Source of the DNA: Morinoia aosen
Lineage: Eukaryota; Arthropoda; Malacostraca; Amphipoda; Talitridae
DNA length: 64,000 nt
Direction: 5' to 3'
NCBI GenBank assembly: GCA_030386875.1
Contig: CM059562.1
Coordinates: 25,721,360-25,785,359 of the forward strand
Below the pieces are notes generated by a model, which was not told where the DNA came from, did not search any database, and worked only from the letters and a program-made list of their open reading frames with translations. Numbering within the stretch: the first letter of the stretch is position 1; every line of letters begins with the position of its first letter. Below, one piece after another: positions 55,385 to 64,000 of this stretch. Position numbers and translations under genes: made by a program.

Positions 55385-56330
55385 GGCGGATTTCATACGA
55401 ATACCTTGGGTGTCCACAAGTTTGTCGTAACCTGTTCGCCCAGTTATCCAAGCACATTTTTTTCAAACTGTACGATTCTTCATACTTCTTTTCTTGATTG
55501 TATTCTTCAGTATTCCTCAGTAAATTTTCAATTGAATTGAGGTCCAGCGATTATCTTTGCTACAGGAGAACATGGATAGTATTTTTAAATAATCATCCGC
55601 GGGTAAAATATGCCGTCTACGATCGTTGTCTTGCTGCAACGTCCACTTTCGGTTTTTGAATAGGCGTTTCGCACTCAAAATGAGATTCTTCTTTAAATCT
55701 AACGATATATGACACCATCCATCTTTTCTTCTTCAAGTGAATTGCTCCAGCATCACGAGAGATGAAGCAACCCTAAACCATTGTGCTACTATCTCCGTGC
55801 ATCACAATTAGTATGCTATTTCCAGATTCGTAGGCTGTCCTCTCCGCCCTCTGAACATGACAAGCAGCATCGCGTCAAAGCTATTCAATTTGGGTTCCAT
55901 CAGTTTAAAGGTTAGCCTTCGAAAATTCACTTCCGCTGCATAAGCACACTTCCGCAAGTTTCAAACGACTTGCCATGCGCTTTCTCGTCAACCGAGTTTT
56001 ACGAAATCAAAAACTCTCGATATTGCTTTTGCGTGGTTCTTTCCTGAAGATTCAAGCTCCTGTTTTTTAACAGGAGCTTTTAACATAAATTTTCACTTAT
56101 TTTCGAGTAACCATCGTCATATTTGTAATCCTTCTCAACATGTTCGACGTGCACGAGCACTTATCATGCACACATGCGGCAACTGACCATGATAAATTGA
56201 CGAGTGCGCCATATTCCTTAAATTTACGAGTAACTGAACTTACGGTGCAATATGTTACATTAAACTGGTCAGAAATCATGATGTATGAAATTCCTGCCGA
56301 CATGTAGTTCAATGATTAGCTTTAGCGATG
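55385..56330 (-). pseudogene. Tc1-like transposase, heavily decayed
   Basis: Minus-strand translation across stops and frameshifts gives the family landmarks in order. An N-terminal HTH (SYIMISDQFNVTYCTVSSVTRKFKEYG) lies at about 56312-56200. The second catalytic motif WTLQQDNDRRRHI (normally QQDNDPKHT) is near 55640-55605. SLDLNSIENLL (normally SPDLNPIENLW, with the catalytic Glu) is near 55545. The tail with DNWANRLRQTC ends near 55400. It would have been a Tc1 element transposase of about 340 residues. Terminal inverted repeats were not found. Confidence 0.8.
56048..56075. repeat. Perfect short hairpin AGCTCCTGTT/AACAGGAGCT
   Basis: AAGCTCCTGTT and its exact complement AACAGGAGCTT, separated by two or three T. 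It lies inside the Tc1 relic. Probably a small inverted duplication. Confidence 0.7.
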
Positions 56331-56902
56331 ATTCTGGAATCACTTTATCTTCAGTATGATTTGATTTACGCAAATTACTATTACGGTGGCTCATATTGTA
56401 ACTAACAGTGTAATTTTCTATCTAATCACACAGATTTTCAATCAACAAACGCCTATAAATTTAGAGGAATAATTTGCAAATAACAGACTTTTAAAAAAGT
56501 AATAATCATTGTGAAATGGTTCAACTTAATTGGTTGAATACTTTTGTCATGCTTCATAAATATTTTTGTTGTATACGAATCCGGATGCTTGAGAAATATA
56601 ACATTTTATTTCGCAAAATCTGCAAATTACCTAAACAATTAAGAACAATGATCTGTCAGACCTTTCATAAGTGGGGTGAAGAAACGACTAAATACTGGTT
56701 GGCGAATGCAAAATGGCGAAGTTATAGCAGACACGATGCGAACTGTGAAATAGAAGCTATGGACAGTTTGGCTGACACTCAATTCTTGCTTTAGCCCAAA
56801 GCTAAATTATTTTGCAGCATTTCTCACCTGTAAAATAATGAAGCTAGGTTGAGAAATCCCGTAGAGTTTGGGCAAAGTTCACCGCTGTGAACTTTATTTT
56901 AT
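56331..56902. other. No recognised gene
   Basis: A 92-codon plus-strand frame at 56516-56794 is open but has no recognised domain. AT-rich flanks. Confidence 0.4.
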
Positions 56903-56917
56903 TGTCTAAATTTGTGA

Positions 56918-57278
56918 TTAGATTACAAGTTAATTAAAGCCTCCCTAACCGCTACAAAAATTAGCGTATCGAATAGAGGAAGGAGGAAGACACCATTGAG
57001 TATGGATATAAGGGAATGCGCAATCTATGCAGAAGGGGCAAAGAAACAATAAGCTGGGAAAGAAGTTCATGAAACAAGATAAATGTTGAAGAAGAAAGTA
57101 GTAGTCGGTGCTGGAAAATAGGACAACAGTGAGCCGAAAAAGGTGGTCCTTGACATAGCAAAAAATATTTTATTTCAACAAAAAGAAGGCTTACCTAACT
57201 CTCAGCTCGGGCCCTCACACATTTCCCCCTGAGAGCGCTAATTCCCAGAGATACAATAGTTGTATCCGCCTTAGGGGG
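56918..57278 (-). mobile_element. A-type retroposon, copy A15 (short form) with target duplication
   Basis: TGTCTAAATTTGTGA (56903-56917) and TGTCTATATATGTGA (57279-57293) match at 13 of 15. The body runs from TTAGATTACAAGTTAATTAAAGCC to TTGTATCCGCCTTAGGGG. Full length. Confidence 0.85.
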
Positions 57279-57293
57279 TGTCTATATATGTGA

Positions 57294-60200
57294 GTGCTAC
57301 TATAAGTTTGAAATGCTCGTTATAACATATTTGAAAATTATTTCACCTGAGTTGCCTTTTCAAGCATTTCCTTCCATATTCTACTCTCTCCCTTAAACAC
57401 TCGAGATTAGTAATTCACTAATCAAAAAATTATTAATCACAACACAGTGATTGCATTTGAGGACACATGCGTTCTCTAGTATAACACGTCGGTACAAATC
57501 AAATTCCACTAACTCCTCTAGTTTTGCAGGGCCGCTCTCGCCATGCCCATGAAGCACTCGTTACGGTTTGAACTTTGCTGCTGAAGATTTGACATGGCGG
57601 TCTCCCGGTCTCCCAAACTTTATTAAAACAAACCGAGCTAATGAAAACAAAGCTTCTAAGGCAGGATGACCGTACACTGTGTGTTGAGAGCGGCATGTCG
57701 TTGACCCTCCCTGGCGAAAGAGCAATTTGGTCTGAAAATCATGTTTGCCTTTCATTCCTATTGTTAAGAGATGACGTGAAAGTCGGCGTGGTCGTGCATC
57801 TTAATTTACAACTTCAGAGTTAGCTGACAGCATAAAATCTTTGGCAGTAGTAGAAAGGAAAGTGATCGATAATTATCTTCAGTATTGTTAACCAACACGA
57901 CAGGAAGGAAAAAGAGCAGAAATTGAAAAACGCTCAAGTCAAGCAGTGATCTCAATCCTGGACAGCTACACAATTTACAAAACTAACCGGTCAGGGTCAT
58001 CGTATCTGAATGTCTTTAGCTGTGAGTTTCCACTAACATTCCTCTGTTCCGTAACCGTTGCACAGCTATGTTACGTAGTGTGTGTGGAAGAATGCAAATT
58101 AGCAAGCGCAGAGCGTGACACGAAACTGCAGACACAGAAACACTCGTAATCGTGTGAAGGTCAGCCCTGAACCTGCTCTAAAGCTCCGGCCCTCGCTTTC
58201 ACCAGATGCGGCAGACAGAGTTGGAGACGGGGCTCCCGCATGACTGGACGGTGAGCATCCGCATGAATGAAAAATCGAAAATATCTAACTTAGACTGCAA
58301 TTTTGCATTTATTGCTAGCAATAGTTGGTCACTGAATCCATTCGTATAATAATTTGCAGCAATCCGGAGATGAACTGAGCAACCGACTCATTCGATGACT
58401 CCTCCCGGCGTGCTCAGCAAGCCTCATGTAAAGCGCTCGGTAGGTAGAACCAATACCTCGTACATTCCCAGACCTGCTCATAAAAGTAGTGATGTCACGG
58501 TCGTAGTCTGTTATTTTACGTTATTTGTAATCAATAGAAGAGGCGACATTAAGTTAGCGTGGACCCAACGCTGATTTCTCATACAACGGGACTGGTCAGA
58601 CCTTGAATAGTCCTAGGAGGGATACAGTGACCCTTTTTATATTATCAGTACACAAAAAAATCTTTTCCAATAACTGATCTTTTCTGATACGTCTGCAAAT
58701 AGGAATGTAGGCTACTATGTTTGGGCCCAGCATCAGCCCGCACCATTAAGCTACAGTATTCAAATTTATTAAGGAAATACTGCGCTGACGCTTTTTCTAG
58801 GAATATCATTAGGCTAGAGCTCTCACTTCATCACTAAAGCATATTGGTTATAGAAGGTAGGGATTTTTCCCGTCATTTCCCTTTTCATGTTGATCGCATA
58901 CAATACGCGAGCGTCAAAATCGTCAGTTACGACAAAAGTCTAGTATCATTTAACATACTAACGGAAAAACGCTCAAATTTTGACACACTAAAATCTGCTT
59001 AACAGCCCCGAGCTGCCGTTCGTTTTTGACGCATAAATGAGGAAGTACATATGTAGCCGCACTAGGTTGATACACATGTGAGCTCTACATATTTTATCAT
59101 CAAACACATAATTTTTGATCACTCACACAAAATATCACAAAAGTTCAGACCGAAATCACACGAAGCTACTCTCTTTCATTGGATTTCATTGGATTTTTAT
59201 AAAACTGGGGCCGTTGTTATTTGACCTGTAGTGTGACGTCATCGTAACGTGGCCCCGTCTATGATCAGTTCTGAAGTAAAAGGAAGCATTAGTTCGTCTA
59301 ATTCCTCCTGCTTCTCCAAGCTTGCTCAGATCAATGCAGCTTAAAAAATGGCCGTAGATGAAAAGTAATATCAATGCAAATACGATCCCTACAATTATTT
59401 CAACGACAAAAGAAATATCTAAAGTTTCTATTTTTTTTCCATTACAAGTCGTACCGTTATTTACACACTTATTTTGAAGTCCAAGTAAAAATAGAGTAGA
59501 TATCTAAAATGAATCTCTACATAAGAAATGAAAAGTTGAATTTCAGGCTGTTTGTACTTGTGCAAAAAAGTGAGTAAAACTACGGCCTGTAAATAATTAT
59601 AACCATTATAAATCACCTTAACAATAATAAAAGGAAAAATAAAAATACCTATCTTTTACTACATTAAGAGGCAAAGCGAATAAGTGAATGATTCTTACAA
59701 AAAATTTAATACAATTTTTACATTGATAAACTTGTAAGGAATATCACTCAATAAAATCTTAGGACCCGAAGTTTTTCTCCCTGCCGAACGCGCTGACGAC
59801 TCGCACAATTTTAATACAGCAACAGTTGCGCTCGTTTTGATCCAAGTTTCTTTCGTCTTCCCTTCAAAAGCGCAACCAACTCCAATCATTCCATCAAATA
59901 CTCTGTCTTTGAAACGAAACTTCGAGGCGACAAAGTTTGCCTCATACAAAACTGATCTTCAAGGTCCACTTTCAACGATTCTCGACGGCATGATTCCGTA
60001 AAAATTTGCATTCAGAGTTGAGAAAAATCTTACGAAACGAGATATCGGTCCGACCATGGGCTGAAAAAAGTCACAAGAACTGAAAAACAGTGAGATTAAT
60101 TTAACTGTGGATGACACAACGTCTTCTGAAGAGATTTCTCAATCCTCTTTAACGAAGTAAAACTTCTCGCTTTCTCCGAAGAGGAAATCTTAGAGCTCAC

Positions 60201-63200
60201 AAAGCGAATCAATTTGACACGATTCTCGAATATTAATTTTCAGAACATAATTTGTTCAATGGTAACAAAAATGAAATAATTTATTGGTCCCGTGCAATAG
60301 CTAAATGATGGTAATTGCACGATAAATTACACGGCTGTTATCAAGCAAGTGCTCTCGAACCACAGCTTGAATAGAAGATTGATTTAGAGCTAAGCAAAAC
60401 TACACAAAATTGATATTTTTTGATCGAATTGTACTCAACTTGTGTACACTCGAATTAAGCCGCATCGTGGGGAGGCATAACAACATCGTGTTCGATTTGA
60501 GTAGAAGTTCGACGAAAAGCAGCCACCATTAGATATTCGCAACATCCAATGACTTACCAAAAAATTATTACACCGTTCCCTAAAATTCTATCCTGGCCTA
60601 GGAGCAGGTTTTTCACCAATCTACCTTTTACATCGGGCACCATCAATCCTACAACAAAGGCTGCCTCTGACGTCCACAAAAAAATTACGAGCTGTGCCAT
60701 AACGCCTTCCTTGGGGTTGGTCAACCTCTGCAGGAAATTCTCTAAGACGAGAAGAATTTCATCAAACTTATATTTAGAAAGGAACAATAAAGAACTATGT
60801 AAGTTAACAATTTTCCAGTTTTTACAGCAAGTATTTCTCAAATTTTGCTGCGGGTTTTCTGCCAAGTTGTGGAATGATCCAGCTAAAAGTTGAAATTGAA
60901 ATGTTTCTGACGTGAAAAATTTGAAAAAATATTCAAGATTTCATGCGATTCAGCAATAGAGATGGAGGAGCGAATGCTATTACAAAATGAGATATCGTGA
61001 CGCAATGTGTTCCCCCAAAATAGACTTGATCATGTGGCTAAGCTTTGGAGAGTCGTCAGTTCTTTCTTACGGGGAGATAAGCCCCTGTCTCCCACATCAC
61101 CAGCCGGCTCCTATACGTGACACATAGCAATGACGTCACACTTGGCGTCGGAAGATGGCTGCACTTTGAAGTAGAATATCAAAAAGAAGAATAAGTTGCT
61201 CCGTATAATAATCGTCAGATCTTTCGTGATCATGTGCGTGGGTGATTAAAAATGACACACATGAAATGCAAAAATATGTATACCTATAATAATTTATTCT
61301 CGTTGGTTTCATAGAATGCGTTTTTTGATATATTAACGAAAAATGAATGAGTAGTAGTCATAATGCGGAGCGATACAGCGTTTGGAAGAGGAAAATTGTA
61401 GTTATGGCAGATTTGAAAGTTAATATGTAAAGTTTTGAATTTTCCTCAATTTTTTTTGTTTTTTTTTTACCCGCGCCAGACCTTTGTTGTAACAGACGAC
61501 TCTTGGAGATCTCGTACAATATAAGATCAATATGAAAATTCAATATTAAAATTGTGTGAAATTGCCTTACCTCGTATAACTCCTGAAGCTACTGTGATGG
61601 AATGAAAACGTCTACTACGCTGACATGTAAGAAAGTGCGTGAGTACAATATTTCTTTAGTTTAAATTGTTGAACGTAATGGAGCGACAAATGCCACGCCC
61701 AATTTAAACAGCTGGTCTGTACTTTTATGCGGTATCAAAAATAATTAACGAGTTCTTAATCTTTTTATATACTCGGTTAACTAAAAAGTATCGCCTGAAA
61801 TTAAAGTTGAAAGGAATTTCTTTAATCCAGTCAGCTCTTTTCCCCCGGAAACTATCGATAGATTAGAGCTAACTTATTACCTCGTCTCTTCGATTCGTCA
61901 CGTATGACGTGAAATCTCCAACCACTTAGGCGACGTAACAATTTGATTCTTTAAGCAGGCCTCAAAACCTACGAGGCAACGGAATTTCTCAACACAGTAT
62001 CTTCAATACGCGCAACGCCAGTTTGAATACCAGCTACGAGTAAAGTTTAACAGAAAAATTATCCTTTACATTATAACTGACCTGAACTAATTTTAGTTTG
62101 AAGTATTTCTTCATGGGAGCTGCTGAGTCGCAACTTGCGGAACGCAAAGGTCGGGTGGTAGGACAGAGGTCGGACATAAGCAGTTCCACTCAGATTTAAA
62201 GTTCATTTAACTGTCAGTAGGCCAACATACATGATTCAGTAAGAAATCATTGTTTTCAAAAGTTAAACTAAAGATGTAAAAAAATAAAGCATTACATTTA
62301 TCATGTATACCGATTCACATACAGGGTGTGGGAAAACAAATGGGACAAACTTCTATATACGGAAAGCTGGGACACGCAAAACAATTACTGGGTACTTCGA
62401 GTATTTCCGTCATTTCCCAAGCATGCTCTGGTAGTGTATAAATCCGCAGTTGAAAAAATCTGATGTTCTATTTTGCATCTTAAGTTTCATCGTCAAGATT
62501 ATTTATCTGTCGAAACTTAGGGTATCTTATCCTCCTAGCAGTTTAAGGAAAGTAAAACCTCGTGAGTTCAAATACTTTTGTCCCTCCGGTCCACATGACC
62601 ATGTTATTAACTGCCTCTCGCGCTGAGCTACGCTAGAATGAACGATTATGTTTCATAAGAAAGTTGATAACGGCTGTCGCAAATAAACACAATGATTGTC
62701 CATTGAAAAATGTTTATTAGCAGTAGACTTGAGAACTATTTACTCGTTCTAGTTAAAATTCGAAATATCATTTAGGAAAAAGCTTAAAATAAGAAGCTTG
62801 ATTCAATGATGTAAATTGATAAATATATTCAACATAACATTTCTTAGCTTAGCTATCTTTGTGCTATTTTGTGCGGAACTGAGCCAGTTCCATGAATATT
62901 GGCTAAGATAGCTAGCTGTCGGCGACATAAAACTGGGCAAGTACCACCGATAAAATTTAATATTCAAAGACGGCTCGGCTACTGCGACCTAATCAATTGA
63001 AGCAGATTTTGATTACGCCATAAATATGCATGACGAGCCGCAAAGATTCACTTGATTTACGAAATCCTCTCCCTCCTCCCAAAAAGGTTATCCATAAATT
63101 TAAACACTGCGAAGATAGTCTAGTTCCTTGATGGCAGCACTCAAGCAGGGATCATCATCAAATGTACAGGCACATGATACATATGAATGATGAGTCTTAA

Positions 63201-64000
63201 TCCATGTATTTGTACGGATACTTGTTCTACGTTCCACGCACGTAAATAAACACTCAGCCCAGCCAAACGGTCGTACTACCTTTGCCCCCCACTCGTCCAT
63301 TCCACTTTAAAATATATTACCAAGGAACCTAACTTTCTCGTAGAATGTTCTACCTCTTAGTTAATCAAAATTGAGTTCCAGAACAATTTGCTTTAACCTA
63401 GGAAATATACGAGTGAATACGAAAGTGGAGAAGCTGTAAGTGGCGGCGCCGGTCATCTAACGGTATTTTCGATATGACCATACGTCGAGTTCCGCAGCCT
63501 TGCAAAGAGCTCATATTTAAAGGAGAGCTTTCTCAGATCGCATCGTGGAGTACTCTTTCCTGTATTACGTTCATTGAAACGTTATATGGCTACAGTTTAT
63601 TTAATTAAATACTCTTTTTTAAGTAGCATAAAGAAGAAATGACTAGTTCAAATAATTTATTTTACCTTTTTTCGATGATTTCATGATATAACGACAGACG
63701 CAAAGATAAAATCGTTCACGGATCAACACAACGAAATAATAAATAATAATACAATTAATCACATGGCACCATTTCACGGGAGCCCAAGTAACAGTATATA
63801 GATTGTTAACAGCTCTTCTGTGGATAAAATAACACGAGCTTCAATTTGTGCTACATTAACTGTTTCGTTTTGATAAATGGAGTATAACTGTGATGCATGG
63901 ACTTTCGCAGAGATTGTCAAGACTTCTACACTGATTCGTCAGTGTGCAGACAAGTAAGTAGTTGTGAAATTCCAGTTGTCGTAAACGTCACATTTTTACA
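57294..64000. other. Right flank without a recognised gene or repeat family
   Basis: 6.7 kb of AT-rich DNA. The open frames are short. At 60549-60893 two overlapping frames on opposite strands (114 and 103 codons) are open over the same bases, but neither has a recognised domain. A promoter-like motif cluster lies near 61131. ACAGGGTGTGGGAAAAC at 62323 resembles an isolated mariner end. No copy of the A/B, LINE C or hAT families is seen here. Confidence 0.4.
61131..61160 (+). promoter_or_regulatory. CRE / ETS / YY1-like motif cluster
   Basis: TGACGTCA (61131-61138, a full CRE palindrome), CGGAAG (61149-61154, ETS core) and AAGATGGCTGC (61152-61162, YY1-like) lie within 32 bp. Such a combination is common in housekeeping promoters. 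No exon can be tied to it. Confidence 0.2.

Noticed and set aside
57499-57823. Overlapping plus and minus ORFs of 60-65 codons
   Set aside because: Short, mutually antisense, no domain and no repeat or splice support.
63500-63560. Promoter with TATTTAAAGG and TCAGAT initiator-like word
   Set aside because: The spacing of about 22 bp is too short for a TATA-initiator pair and no exon is visible.
1-64000. CRISPR array
   Set aside because: The tandem arrays at 19.8-20.5 kb and 41.6 kb have no unique spacers of constant length, and the window is eukaryotic.

Overview
This looks like nuclear DNA from an arthropod, probably an insect. It is AT-rich and almost every recognisable coding stretch is transposon-derived. 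The elements are animal types: DD41D mariner, Tc1, hAT, piggyBac- and PIF/Harbinger-like MITEs, Ty3/Gypsy, RTE- and Jockey/CR1-like LINEs and a tRNA-derived SINE. I see no bacterial operons, no rRNA genes and no canonical tRNA gene. I could not identify a convincing host protein-coding exon, and I cannot name the species.

Layout. 0-10 kb: four piggyBac-like MITEs (TTAA ends), diverged copies of a short retroposon family called here A/B, and an old hAT relic (4.3-7.1 kb) that holds a Ty3/Gypsy integrase remnant with its 3' LTR and one of the MITEs. 11.6-13.5 kb: four A retroposons in a row. 13.5-17.9 kb: unique-looking DNA with one possible TATA promoter. 18-19.2 kb: 3'-end relic of LINE C. 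19.47-27.28 kb: one 5'-truncated RTE-like LINE (E, plus strand) split three times: by an LTR-like unit full of minisatellites, by a 3.4 kb Jockey-like LINE (D, minus strand, itself split by an A copy with a perfect 15-bp target duplication), and by a tRNA-type SINE. 27.3-29.5 kb: low-complexity degenerate repeats. 29.6-30.8 kb: second LINE C relic interrupted by A.

33.1-33.6 kb: a PIF/Harbinger-type MITE. 35.36-39.24 kb: a four-level nest, B retroposon > A copy > hAT element (perfect 8-bp target duplication) > mariner-family element with an intact 363-codon transposase ORF and 165-bp inverted repeats identical over their full length. 41.6 kb: a 26-bp minisatellite followed by a GC-rich tract. 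47.2-48.4 kb: a second hAT copy with its own perfect 8-bp target duplication. 49-52.7 kb: two more LINE C copies, one with a reverse-transcriptase relic. 55.4-56.3 kb: a decayed Tc1 transposase. The remaining right flank (57.3-64 kb) is mostly featureless.

The most interesting themes are the A/B retroposon family (15 A copies and 3 B copies, all in one orientation, up to 15-bp target duplications, no pol III boxes that I can see), the apparently young DD41D element, and the bias of nearly all retroelements to the minus strand, which would fit a long intron of a plus-strand host gene.
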